Shown: in pieces, positions 29,501-39,965 of the stretch
Position numbering within the stretch: the stretch's first letter is position 1
Layout of the letters: every line of letters starts with the position of its first letter
Assembly (NCBI GenBank): GCA_009829735.1
Contig: CM020618.1
Span: 20,879,346-20,943,345, forward strand
DNA from: Pyropia yezoensis
Lineage: Eukaryota; Rhodophyta; Bangiophyceae; Bangiales; Bangiaceae
Length of the DNA stretch: 64,000 nt
Direction of reading: 5' to 3'
Notes under the pieces: generated by a model
What the model saw: the letters and a program-made list of their open reading frames with translations, nothing else
Databases searched by the model: none
What the model was told of the DNA's origin: nothing
Program-made: the position numbers and the translations under genes

Positions 29501-32500
29501 ATGGCCGGCCGCTACCCGCCCCACGGCGGCTCCTTCCTCGCCTCCTCCACTGCCCACCGCCGCGCGCCCGCGGCGGTGCGGTGGCGTTTTGCCGACGCGG
29601 CGACGGCGGCGCGGGAACGCCTTTCGGCGCTCCTGTGGGGGGCAGACCCGCCAGCTGGTGGGGAGGGGGTGCGGAGGGGCGGGGCGGGGGCAGCCGCAGG
29701 GGAGGGGCAAGGGGGGTGGAGGTGGGTGGGGGGGCGGGGGGGGGGGGAGTTTTCAGGCCTTCCCGTTATCGGGGCGGCTGCAGAGGACAACGGCAGCGGC
29801 GGGAGGGGTGGCTGGAGGGGGGGGGGTGGTGGCGCCGTCGGGCAACCATGCGCCGCTGACGGTGGTGACGCCACTGCTGGGGGTGGGGGGGAGGCGGCTG
29901 CCGCAGCAGCGGCGCGAGAGGGGCGGGTGGGAGGCTGGCCGTCTCCCTGCAGCGGCGCCGGCTGCGTGCCGGCCGGCGGCGCGCCGGGCGACGTCTTTTG
30001 GGCCGCCCGCTGCGTGTCGCTGCAGCGGTGGCTGGGCATCCGCGGTGGCGGTGGCGGTGAGGGCGGTGGTGGGGGCGGCGGCGGCGGCGGCGGCGGCGGC
30101 TTGGCCACGGCCCCCCCCCCCCCCTCGTCGTCGTCGGCCGTGGCGGCCGGCGGGTCCGCCGCACCCCCCCCACCCGCGGCGGATGCCACGGCTGCGTCGG
30201 GCTGGCTCGCGATGCGCCTCGCCCGCCGGGCGGTGGCGCTGTGCCTCTTCTTCCCGCGCCTTGCCGTGGCCGCCGCCGCCGCGGCGGGGCGGTCGCTCTG
30301 GCGCGGTGACGCTGCGGCGGCGGCGCGGCGCGCCTACGTGGCGGCGGTCACGGCGAGCCTGGCCGCCGCCCCCACCTACGCCGCCTGGTATGCAGCGGCG
30401 GCGGAACTGGACCGCCTCGACGGCGCCGGCGAGTGGCAAGCTGATGGGGGGGAGTGGCCGCCGCCACCTAGAGAGGTTACCAACGGCGCCGCTCCGGGAG
30501 GTGGAGTCGGCGGTGGCGGCGGCGACGGCGGCGGCGTTGGCGGCGGCAACGGCGGCTGGGGTGGTGGCGCCCGCGGCTGTCGCGGCGGCTCGCCTGCGGG
30601 GGCGGTGGGGTGGGTGTGGCCTCCCGTGGTGGACGGCAGCGGGCGCTCCCCCTGCCCGCCGCCCGGTCGGCTGGCGGCCAAGCAGCTGGCGGCCATCCGC
30701 GCCGAGGTGGCCCGCGTTGTCAATGTGAACCTCCTCCGCTCGCGGCTGGTCGACCTCCGCCGCCTCCACGCGGCGCGCGACGGGGTGGCGCTCGCGTTTG
30801 CGCTCCGCCCCGCCGCGTCGGCCCGCAATGACGGTGGGCTGTGCCACCCGGCCCTCCACGCCCAGTCTCGTGTCGGCACCGTCGCGGTGGTGGAGGACTA
30901 CGTGAATGTGGTGGCGTACCTCCTCGACGCCACCGCGGGGGCGGTGGGCGCGCAGTTGGGGGGGGGGGGGGGGGGGGGGGGCCTCGGCGGGCGCCCCCCA
31001 TGACTTTTGTGGCAGAGGGGGGCGGGGGGAGGGCCGGCGACAGCTGGGAGGCCAGCGGGCCCGCCGTGAATGGTGGTGGTGGCGGCGGCGACGGCGACGG
31101 CTGGGATGGTGGCCGTGCGCGGCAGCCGCGCTCTCCTCCGCTCCTCCCTGACGGACGGCCGCGCTCCCCTGAACGAGAGGGGTTATCCCCCCGGGATACC
31201 CTGCTCTTCTTCAACGAGCTCCGCCACGCCCACGGCCGCACCGCCCTGATGCTGTCAGGCGGCGCTTCGATGGGCCTCCACCACATGGGGGTGGCCAAGG
31301 CGCTGCTCGAGGCCAACCTGCTGCCGCGGGTCCTGTCGGGCGCCTCGGCGGGCGCGATCATCGCGTCCATCCTGGGCGCGTTTACCGACTTGGAGCTGTC
31401 CGCCATCTTTGCGTCCCCGTCGCTGGTCAACCCACGGCGGGGCACGCCGTTTGCGTTTACTTTTTTTGACACGGCCACGCCCGTGACCGGCCGCCTCCGC
31501 CGCTTTCTCCGCACGGGCGCCATCTACGACGTGCGGTGCCTGCAGGCGTCGCTGCGGGAGAACCTGGGGGATACCACCTTTGCCGAGGCGTACGGGCGGA
31601 CCAAGCGCATCCTTAACGTGACTGTCACGCCCGTCCGGTCGGGGGACCCGCCGCTTCTGCTCAACTACCTGACCGCCCCGAACGTGTTGGTGTGGTCGGC
31701 CGCGTCTGCGTCGTCGGCGTTGCCAGTGGTGTTTGCGCCCGTGACGTTGCTCGCCAAGGACCCGTCGGGCGCCATCATCCCCTACGCAGGCGCGTCGGAG
31801 GGAAGCACCGACGGTACGGGCGTCCTCGGCGGCGGTGGCGACTTTATCGACGGCAGCATCCACGCCGACGTGCCGCTTGCGCGCATCGCCGAGCTCTTCA
31901 ACGTCAACCACTTTATCGTGTCGCAGGCCAACCCCCATTTCACGGGCCTCCGTGGGTCTCCTCTGCTGCGCACCCGCCTGGCGGGGGTGCTCAAGGCGGA
32001 AGCGCAGCTTCGGTACTGGCAGGCCTCTCAGCTGGGCCTCTTGCCCCAGTTTCTCCGCTCCCTCTTTCCCGTGCTGGTGCAGCCCTACCAGGGGGACGTC
32101 ACCATCATGAGTCCCGTCCGGGTCATGGATTTGACGCGCCTCTTTCACAACCCAACGCCCGCGTCGGTGCACGCGGCGATGCGGGCGGGGGAGGCGCTGA
32201 CGTGGCCCGCCATTCACATTATCCGCCACCACTGCCTGCTGGAGCGCACCCTCGAGCGCTGCGTTGAGGCGGTCGCGCGGGCGGCGGCGCTCGACGAGCC
32301 GGCCGACGCTCACGGCGGGGGTGGCGGGGGCGCCGCCTCGTCGTCCTCGTCGCTGACCAGTGCCGCCGCCCTGCCGTGGTCGGCGCGCCCGGTGGGACGT
32401 GGCGCCGCCGGCGAGCCGGCGGGAGGGGGGGTTGGCGGAGACGCCGCCGGCCCGCCGCCAGCCCGCCGCCGCCGCCGCCGCGGGAGCGGCCTCTTTGGCC

Positions 32501-32805
32501 GCACCCCGTCGTGGCTGTGGCTGGATCTGGGCGGCCGCGGGGGGGGGGCGGGTGGAGGGGGAGGAGGGCACCCCCCCGTAACCGCCGACGCGATGGACCG
32601 GCGTGGCGGCGACGGCGGCGACGGCGGCGGCAGCAGCGGCGGCGTCGGCGGCAGCGGCATCAAGGGGGAGGGGGGTGAGGCATCGGAGCAGCGCAATGGT
32701 GGTGTGGGGCGGAGCGGACAAATCGGGGGGGGCGGGGAGGGCGGCAGCGCCGCCCCAGACGATGCCGATCTGGTAGACGACGCGGAGGAGCGGGTGCTGT
32801 GCTGA
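29501..32805 (+). CDS. SDP1/TGL-type patatin-like triacylglycerol lipase
   Basis: Hydrolyses storage triacylglycerol, normally at the lipid-droplet surface (plant SUGAR-DEPENDENT1, yeast Tgl3/4/5). The first part, from ATG 29501, carries a DUF3336-like domain (PTYAAWYAAAAELDRLDG; RSRLVDLRRLHAARDG; ARNDGGLCHPAL). The patatin domain follows, with SGGASMG oxyanion loop, GASAG nucleophile elbow (Ser codon 31345-31347) and DGS with the dyad Asp at 31849-31851. The C-terminal tail is Gly/Arg-rich. A run of 24 G at 30958-30981 separates the two parts, and they lie in different frames. The domain order is right for one protein, so a miscounted homopolymer or a real length change in it is likely; an intron is possible. 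Start and product are well supported, the junction is not. Confidence 0.85.
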
Positions 32806-33836
32806 GGCGGGGCCGCCACCGTGGCGGGCGCTGGTGCGAGCGCGGAGGGGGGGTGGAGCGGGGGGGCGGGGCGGCGTGGAACCCCACGCCCGCTCGCCTG
32901 CCCCACCCGCTCGTCAGCAACGCGCCCGTGCCCCTGTGTCGATGGGGCAGCTGCCTGCGCAGGCGGGCGTCACCCGCGCGGCGCGGCTGCTGGCCCGTGC
33001 CGCGCCCCCCGCGCGGCGGGCGGTGGTAGCCCCCGCCGGCAGTAGGCGGGTGGGGGGCTGCCAGATGGTGGGTGCCGAGGACCGGCGGCGGCGCGGGGGA
33101 TGCGGCGGCGGCCGCGGCGTGGGGCCACCCCTCGCACGGGCGGGAGAAGTGGGTGGGGGTGGCATTGGCCAACCGCCCACCCCCGGCGCCCTTCGCGGGC
33201 CGTCGGGGCCCCGTTTTTTTTCGACCGCCGCCCGCCGCCCCCCGCGTGTGGCGCCTCCGCCTCCCGTGCCGTGCCCCCCCCCTCCACCCCCTTTTCTACG
33301 AGGAAGGCAAGACCGGTCGACTGGGAGGGACTGGTACTTGCGACGGCGGTGGCGGCGACGCCCCTAGCAGCGGTGCGGTGCAAGGACGCGGCGGCGCTTG
33401 TGACGGCGGCGCCCCGCCAGCGGCCCGCGTGGCCCCCCGCCGGGCGCCTGCGGCGGGGCGGGGCCACCGCCGTGGCGGGAGCGGCGGCAACCGGACGTTG
33501 CCCTGTCGCGGCCCTCGTGGGCGCCCCAGACGCCGCGGGCGCGCACGTGGGGGCAGCCGGTCGGGTTAGTACACGAACTGCGGGGCGCGCCCTGCCGCAC
33601 GGCGCGAGACGGCACGCCGCCGGGTCGGGTGGGACGGCCAGGCCGGGCGGGTGGGAACGCGCCGCCCCACCGTGCGCGCGGGGTCTCGGCGGCCCCCCTC
33701 AGAGCGGGTAGGAGCCGAGAAATGATACAGTAGGCCTCACACATACGTACAGGCCGAGTAGAACCAGGCCGAGTAGAACAATCTTCCTCCTCCTGCCCGG
33801 GGCCCCCCTCACCCACGCCGACCAGTCGGTTCCCCT
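32806..33836. other. GC-rich intergenic region
   Basis: No gene recognised. Open frames on both strands, such as 33100-33711, are Arg/Ala/Gly/Pro-rich and match chance translation. It lies between the convergent lipase and unidentified three-exon gene. Confidence 0.45.
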
Positions 33837-35723
33837 CTACCCGACGAGCGTGTACTCGCGGTACAGGCTCGAGTCGTCCCGCCGCACCCGCGCGCGGACG
33901 GTGCCGAGCCCCGCTGCGCGCGCCAGCGCCTGCACGGCCAGCACGTCGTAGGGGTGGCCGATATCCCCACGGGCCGCCCCGTAGGCCTCCCCCCATAGGG
34001 TGGCGGGCGTCACCCACTGGGTCGCCACCGACCGGTCGTCGGCGGCGGGGCGGACGACGGACGAGACGGCAAAGCCGCCGGCGGTCAGCGCGTCGTGTAC
34101 CGCCCACACTATAAAGGGGAGGGTGGTGAGCGTGGCGGGGTCCCGCAGCGGCGTTGGGAGGGAGGAGAGGAGGACGACAAGGCGGTCGCCCAGGAGGCGG
34201 CGGAAGGCCGTTACCCGCTCCGTCGGGTCGTCGTAGGCGGGCAGTCGGCGAACTGAGAAAGACGCAGAAGGAGGAGAAGGGAAAGGAGGGGGAGAGCGCA
34301 CGGTCGCGATAGGAGGGGTATGCAGGCGTCGGGGAAAGAGAGCAACGCGAAAGTGATACGATGCCAGCGCATGGACGGGGGACGGGCAAGACGGGCGGCA
34401 AGGAGCAACGGGCATGCCCGCGGCGGCCATGGGCACCAGCAACACAGCAGGGGGGTGTCAGTCGCTACAATGGTCAACGTTGAGGAAGTGGCCAACGCAC
34501 CGCCGCTGGAATAGCCAACGACAGAGGCACAGTGGGCGACACAGGCACAGCCCGCCACACTGGCCATGCCCCCCTCCACCCCTGCCCACCGTAAACGCAC
34601 TCACGCGCGTGTCGCCCGCCGCGTTGAACTTTTCGTTCGACAGCGCGGTGCTGTTGCGAAGCGCCTGCAGCAACCACCCGGCCGGCCAACCAACCCACCA
34701 CCATCACCACCCGCGGCGGGGGGGGCGGAGAGAAGAACGCGTCGACGCGCCAGGGGAGAGGTTCGCGGGAGCGTGTGTGCGGGCGCCACAACCCATTCCA
34801 CCCCAGGCCAGCGCACACAAAAAGGACAAGCGGGGAACACCACGAAACACCCACAACCAGGCAGGGCCCCGTCTACGACAGGCCAGAGCGTCAGAAACCG
34901 CCAAACCGGCAGTGACGGACAAAGACGTCCGTTGACGCACACCCGCAGTCCCATCCCCAAAGTCATGCCCACCCCCAAGAGCCTCCGCACCGAGGCACAC
35001 CCCGCACTCACTATCCCCAGCCGCTCGCCAGCGCACCCGTTCAAAGCTCCACCGCCATCCCCCCACCCCCCACCCCCCACCCCCCACCCCCCAGCCCCCG
35101 CTCTTCTGCCCAACCACAAACAACAAAAAACGTACCCCCGTGATAGCCGCAAACTGGCACGTGGAAATAAAGTCAAAGTAACGAACATCGGTGAGCACCC
35201 CCTGCGTGACGCCCACATTCTCCGCCCGGTAGCGGGCCCACTCGTCCGACCGGAGGAGCCAAAAGGTGCGCTGGAAGTCGTCCATCCCCACCACGTCCAT
35301 CCCGTCGAGCACCTCGTACGCGGCGCGCATCAGGCCCACCGCCAGGTCGGCCGACAGGGGGGGGCGGGTGGCCACAACAGGGGGGGGGCGGCGCCAGCGC
35401 AGCGCCGCCGCCGCCGCCGCGCCGGTCGCCACCTGCGCCGCCGCGGGCGCCATGGACGGCACCGCGTCGGCGTCGCGCCAGGCGGGGGGGCCCAGGCCGG
35501 GCCAGGAGAAGAGGCTCGCCGTCGGGGGGGGTGGGCGCGGCGCGCGCCGGGAGGGGAGGGGCAGGAGGCGGCGGCCGCCGCCGCCCACACGAGGGGGGTG
35601 GCCGCTGCCGCCGCCGCCGACGGGGCAGCGGACAGCCCCGCCGAGGGTGGGACAGGGACACGCGACAAAGGCGGCGGCGGGTGGCGGCGCCCACCGCGGA
35701 CGACCCTGTCCCGGAACGTCCAT
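33837..35723 (-). CDS. Unidentified conserved-looking gene, three exons, 355 aa
   Basis: Exons (minus strand) 35136-35723, 34601-34664 and 33837-34252. Junctions: GGG|GTACGT...TGCAG|GCG (phase 0) and GTGA|GTGCGT...CTCAG|TTC (phase 1). This choice keeps the frame; the nearby GTGAGT donor would not. The N-terminus (MDVPGQGRPRW, then low complexity) could be a plastid transit peptide. The folded part includes AVGLMRAAYEVLDGMDVVGM, FQRTFWLLRSDEWARYR, VTQGVLTDVRYFDFIS in exon 1, NEKFNAAGDTRV in exon 2 and RLLGDRLVVLLSSLP in exon 3. I do not recognise the family. Its 5' end faces petC across 644 bp. Gene structure is moderately sure, function unknown. Confidence 0.62.
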
Positions 35724-36367
35724 GGCGACGGGAGGAGTGGGGTCACTGTCGGGGGTCACTACGGTAGTCGACGGGCGCGGGTGCCTGGGGCGTTGGCCAG
35801 GCCAGGGCCAGTTCGCGGCTTGGATGCGGGGCAAGGAGGACGCCTCGCCTTCTTCCACGCGCCGATCCGCCCGTACGCAGCGCCCATCCATTGACGGCCA
35901 CGTATTTTGATGTGAACTTTTCAAGAGACACAATCAACGGTTACAGCCAACAGCTTCGCAAGATTTGTTGGGGGAGAGCCCCGCTCCACGCACCGCTTGG
36001 TTCCAGCCCGTGGATCTATGGCCTCTCACGACGCAGAGCTCCCGTCCATACAGGACCAGCGGCGTGTCTTCCAACCGTTTCCACTAGATCCCCCGATGCC
36101 GCTGGAAGCGTGCGCGTGCCGCAAAGAGCCGAGTCCCCATCGCTGGGCGCGCGCTCCTCACGGGCATAAGAATGGTGCACGCCGCGAGAGGGAAGGACGC
36201 CAGGGTCTGTCACGCCCAACCCGTGTGACTGCCACTGACCCTGGCTTGCAAGTGCGCCGCGCCGACCCACAGCCGCGCCGTCTTACAACTTGGCTCTTCA
36301 CGGCCGTGCGCTTCCCCTTCCCCCCTATCTATCATTCCTGCGCAGCAACGTCCTTGGGATCGACGTC
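35724..36367. other. Shared upstream region of the divergent pair
   Basis: 644 bp between the starts of the minus-strand three-exon gene and plus-strand petC. No TATA box is obvious. It must hold both promoters and 5' leaders. Confidence 0.5.
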
Positions 36368-37081
36368 ATGGTTGGCTTTGTAGCCTCTGCGCTGGTACTC
36401 GGCGGGCGACCAGGACAGCCACCGCGGGCGCCGAGACGTGGGCTCCACGTGCGACGACCACCTCTCGAGCTTTCAACCCACCGCAGCCACGTGCGGATGG
36501 TCCTCCCCGCAGATGCGTCCTTCCCCCTGCCCCCCCCGCCGGCCGAGCCGGCCGACCCCAGCCGCCGTCGGGTGCTCAACCTGTTGCTGGTGGGCGCTGC
36601 CTCGCCCGTCGTCTTTGGCGTTCTGGGTCCGTACGGGGCGTCGCTGTCCCCTCCCCACCCGGGCGGCGGCCGCGGCGGCCTGCAGACGACCGTCGCGACA
36701 GACGTGGATGGCGCACCCGTGACGGTGGCGGCGCTGGTGGCGGCGGCGCCCGCCGACGGGCGCAAGACAATGGTGGTGGGCGTCGGCGGGGAGCCCGCCT
36801 GGCTCACCGCCGCCGCCCCCGACCGCCTGGACCACTTTGCGCTGTGTGCGGTGTGCACACACATGGGATGCGTGGTCCCTTGGGTTCCCGCCCGCGGGCG
36901 GTACGTGTGCCCCTGCCACGCGAGTGAGTACGACCATGAGGGGCGGGTGCTGCGTGGGCCCGCGCCGCTGCCGCTGCAGCTGGAGCACGCGGCGGTGGAG
37001 GAGGATGGGGGGGCCGTGCTGCTGTCCACGTGGACCGAGGACGACTTTCGGACGGGAAAGGCGCCCTGGTGGACTGCCTGA
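36368..37081 (+). CDS. Chloroplast Rieske iron-sulfur protein of cytochrome b6f
   Basis: Carries the 2Fe-2S cluster that takes electrons from plastoquinol in the cytochrome b6f complex of the thylakoid membrane and passes them to cytochrome f. 237 aa from the only in-frame ATG, uninterrupted by introns. An N-terminal Arg/Pro-rich plastid transit region (about 1-60) is followed by a single membrane helix after RRR (about 68-90) and the soluble Rieske domain. Cluster motifs are CTHMGC (Cys163, His165, with disulfide Cys168) and CPCHASEY (Cys181, His184, with disulfide Cys183). The usual CPCHGS is CPCHAS here. The RGPAPLPL motif is present. A nuclear copy with a transit peptide marks a photosynthetic eukaryote. 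Confidence 0.96.
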   Translation: MVGFVASALVLGGRPGQPPRAPRRGLHVRRPPLELSTHRSHVRMVLPADASFPLPPPPAEPADPSRRRVLNLLLVGAASPVVFGVLGPYGASLSPPHPGGGRGGLQTTVATDVDGAPVTVAALVAAAPADGRKTMVVGVGGEPAWLTAAAPDRLDHFALCAVCTHMGCVVPWVPARGRYVCPCHASEYDHEGRVLRGPAPLPLQLEHAAVEEDGGAVLLSTWTEDDFRTGKAPWWTA

Positions 37082-37706
37082 GCCCTGTTGACTGCGACCG
37101 TCGGTGGCGGCGCCCACCACGATAGTGAGGGTGTCGTTTCTCTGTTCCGTTGTAGATAGTGATGGTGACATTGAATTGTAGACACGTTGCGACAAGACAT
37201 GTTGGACACGTTTTACATCCTTGCCTGGGGTCTCCCGCGTCTCTGCTGACGCTCTTAACTGTCCCACAAGCAGGCGTCGGGCGTCCCGCTCTTCTCCCCC
37301 ATATACACCAAGGCGGCGGCGGTTGCAGAGGGAACGGTAGTGGCCGTCGTGGTGGTCGTATGCTGCGATCGCGGAGGCGGGGGAGGGGGGGAGGGACAGA
37401 CGCCGTCGACCTTTCGCTTTTACATGGGGGCGGGGAGCGGGCTTCATCACGCGGCGCGCTGGCTGCCGCTCCCCTCGCGCACCCCAGCGCGCCGTGCCGG
37501 CCCCACTTTGGGCCGGCACTCTCCTATAACTGGCGGCGACCCCCTGCTGCCCTGCCGTCGCCGCCTCGCCGCCCCGACGCCCGCCGCCCCCCCCATGGCC
37601 ACCGCCGTCCGCAGACGGGGCGGTGCAGTCAAAGGACAAACCCCCCAACCCCCCTGACGATGCCGCCGGCGCTGTAGGGGTGGGGGGGGGGGGAGGTCGT
37701 CCACAG
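37082..37706. other. Spacer between convergent petC and RING gene
   Basis: No gene recognised. Open frames here are low complexity. It should contain both 3' ends. Confidence 0.45.
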
Positions 37707-39965
37707 TTAGAAACCCGCACCGCGGCCACCGCCGTCACCACCGCCACCACCACCGCCGTTGCCGCACACTTCGCCATCGCCATCAACTTGGCTACCACCA
37801 CCACCACCACCACCGTCTCCGTCTCCGTCACCGCCGTCACCGAAGTCTCGATCGTCAGTGCCGCCCCCAACCGACACGGCGCTGCGGCTGCTGCCACCCG
37901 TGTCAGCGGGAGGAGCGCCGGCGCGGGGCTCGGCGGCGGGCGACAGCGCTCCTCTCCCAGGGGAGACAGGGGCAGCGGCGGCGGCGGCGGCGCGGGGTGG
38001 CGGCCGAGGCATGCCCCCCGCCCTCCCAGGGGCGTCCAGCTCCTCCCCCCCGTCATCCCCAGTGGTGGGGCCGGTCGGCCACGTCCCACACAGCGCGTCG
38101 AGGGGGTGTCCCCCCGTCATGGGCGTCGGCACCGTCGAAGGCGTCCACGCCGCGCTCCCTGACTCGGTCGTCGCCGACAGGGGCGAGAGGGGCGGGAGTG
38201 CCCCCGACGCCGCCGCGCCGCCCGCCGCAAGGGCCGGCGCCGCGGCGTCGGCGGCGGTGGCGTCGTCGCCGCCGGGGTCCACCACCACCATGGGCGCCGT
38301 CGCGTCGGCCGCCGCGCGGGGCGCCCCCGTGTCCGCGTCAAAGAGCGACGCGACATCCCAGTTGCACAGCGGACAGAGGGAGCTCCCGCGCTTGAGCCAC
38401 CGCCGGATGCACGACCGATGAAAGGTGTGGGAGCAGGGGAGCGCCACCCGCACGGCGGGGCCGGTGGTGGCCGTCGGCCCAGCAGGGATGTCTGTAGCGG
38501 GGGGGGGCGCCCCGTCGTCGCCCGCCGCCGCCAGATGCGGCACCAGCGGGGGCACACCGGGGATGCTGCCGGTCACGGCCACTGGCGGGGGGGCGGCCGC
38601 CGTGGCGGCGGCGCCCCCGTCGGGCGCCCCCTCCTCCTCGTCTTCCAGGCAGATGCAGCAGGTCCACCCCTCGGTAGCGGCGGCGACAGACGCCCCCCCC
38701 ACCCCGCCGCCCCCCGCAACCGTCGCGTAGGCGGTACACACGTGGCGCACCTGGGCCGAGGAGAGCCCCTTGCGCGTCTTGCGCGCCGCCCCCGGCGGCC
38801 GTACCCTGTCGGCCGCGGCGGCGGCGGCCGCCGCCGCGACGGCTGCCGCCGCCTCCTCGGCAGCCGCTGTCCCTCTCGGGACGGTGGTTGACAGAAAGAC
38901 GAGGCCACACCCAGACACGAGTGCGAGCAGCCCGTTGGCCCACATGAGGTACAGGCGCTCCCGTGGCACCTCGGTGACGACGCTGGTCATGGACAGCCGC
39001 CGCGGCGAGTCGACCTTTCTCCAACACATGTACACCCGGCCGGGCGTGTAGGCGACCGAGATGGCCGTCGCGGCGGGCTCGTCGTACAAGTACGCGTCCG
39101 AGTCGGTGAAGAAGGCTAGTGTCGGGAGGGAGGTTATGGTGGTCGTCGACGAGCTCGCACTGCTGCTGCGGCCGGGGTGGACCAAAAATTCCTGCGGGGG
39201 TGCATCACCAAGCAAAAGAGGGGAAAGTGCAGGGAAGGGGGAGAATGACACACGCAGAGCCCCATGAAGAGCAGGGTGAAACTCAATTAAAGGCGCGGGG
39301 CAGACAGCGGGGTGGTTAGCGGGCCGTAGCCGCCGCGTTGCCGCCAAGGGAAAGGACAGGCAACCCGCGCAGCGCAGCAGCGTCCCATCTCCCCCCCCGT
39401 CCCTTCTCCTACCCCTCCTCCACCCCCCCACTCCCCCCGCTCCATCCCCCCCCCCAAAAAAACGCACCGGCCGGAACGAGGTCGCCACCACTGGGCTGCG
39501 CGCAACGGTCGCATTTTTGACAAGGCACGAGTCGAGGCGCCACGACGCGTCGTTGCGGGCGTCATCGTACTTGGACCAGTTGGCAATCGTCAGGGCGAGC
39601 GTCACAGCAAAGAGGGCGGCGGTGGGGAGAACCAGAAAGGAGCGGCGGCGGGTAGAAAGGCCGCCCCCACCCCCGCCGCCGCCATTGCCAGACGCGAGGG
39701 AGGCAGTCAGGGCGGCAGCGGCCGCGTCCTCGTCATCATCGTCGACGGCCGCCGTGGCCGTCGAGCCGCCGCCGCCGTCGTCACCGCCGCCGCCGCCGCC
39801 GCTGTCACCGCCACCGCCACCGCCGCCGTCGCCGGGTCCACTCGCTACAGGGACAGCCCCCGCGCCCCCCCCCGCAGCGGCCGACGGCGGCGCCGGCGGC
39901 GGTGCGACGGGCGGCGGGGGAAACGCCGGCCAGCCGGCCAGCCGGCCAACGATCGCGTCAGCCAT
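37707..39965 (-). CDS. Membrane-anchored RING-H2 protein (probable E3 ubiquitin ligase)
   Basis: ATG at 39965 (MADAIVGRLAGW). An intron at 39192-39467 is likely: donor GTGCGT, acceptor CGCAG, 276 bp. It is a multiple of three, so the frame reads through it either way. Order: disordered Gly/Ala/Asp-rich N-terminus; first membrane helix FLVLPTAALFAVTLALTIANW; a loop with TPGRVYMCWRKVD; second helix LYLMWANGLLALVSGCGLVF; Ala-rich stretch; RING-H2 with CCICLEDEEE, then LPCSHTFHRSCIRRWL and CPLCNWDV; low-complexity tail. The insert between the second Cys and third ligand is about 75 residues, far longer than in most RING-H2 domains. All eight zinc ligands seem present. Expected to recruit an E2 such as the UBE2D encoded nearby; substrate unknown. 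Confidence 0.85.
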   Translation of the reverse strand: MADAIVGRLAGWPAFPPPPVAPPPAPPSAAAGGGAGAVPVASGPGDGGGGGGGDSGGGGGGDDGGGGSTATAAVDDDDEDAAAAALTASLASGNGGGGGGGGLSTRRRSFLVLPTAALFAVTLALTIANWSKYDDARNDASWRLDSCLVKNATVARSPVVATSFRPVRFFGGGDGAGGVGGWRRGRRRDGGGDGTLLRCAGCLSFPLAATRRLRPANHPAVCPAPLIEFHPALHGALRVSFSPFPALSPLLLGDAPPQEFLVHPGRSSSASSSTTTITSLPTLAFFTDSDAYLYDEPAATAISVAYTPGRVYMCWRKVDSPRRLSMTSVVTEVPRERLYLMWANGLLALVSGCGLVFLSTTVPRGTAAAEEAAAAVAAAAAAAAADRVRPPGAARKTRKGLSSAQVRHVCTAYATVAGGGGVGGASVAAATEGWTCCICLEDEEEGAPDGGAAATAAAPPPVAVTGSIPGVPPLVPHLAAAGDDGAPPPATDIPAGPTATTGPAVRVALPCSHTFHRSCIRRWLKRGSSLCPLCNWDVASLFDADTGAPRAAADATAPMVVVDPGGDDATAADAAAPALAAGGAAASGALPPLSPLSATTESGSAAWTPSTVPTPMTGGHPLDALCGTWPTGPTTGDDGGEELDAPGRAGGMPRPPPRAAAAAAAPVSPGRGALSPAAEPRAGAPPADTGGSSRSAVSVGGGTDDRDFGDGGDGDGDGGGGGGGSQVDGDGEVCGNGGGGGGGDGGGRGAGF

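Noticed and set aside
32834-33711. Several long open frames on both strands right of the lipase
   Set aside because: No domain, strongly skewed composition, and mutual overlap typical of chance ORFs at this GC content.
34584-34600. Canonical-looking GTGAGT donor in the three-exon gene
   Set aside because: Using it breaks the frame into exon 3, while GTGCGT four bases on keeps the conserved reading.
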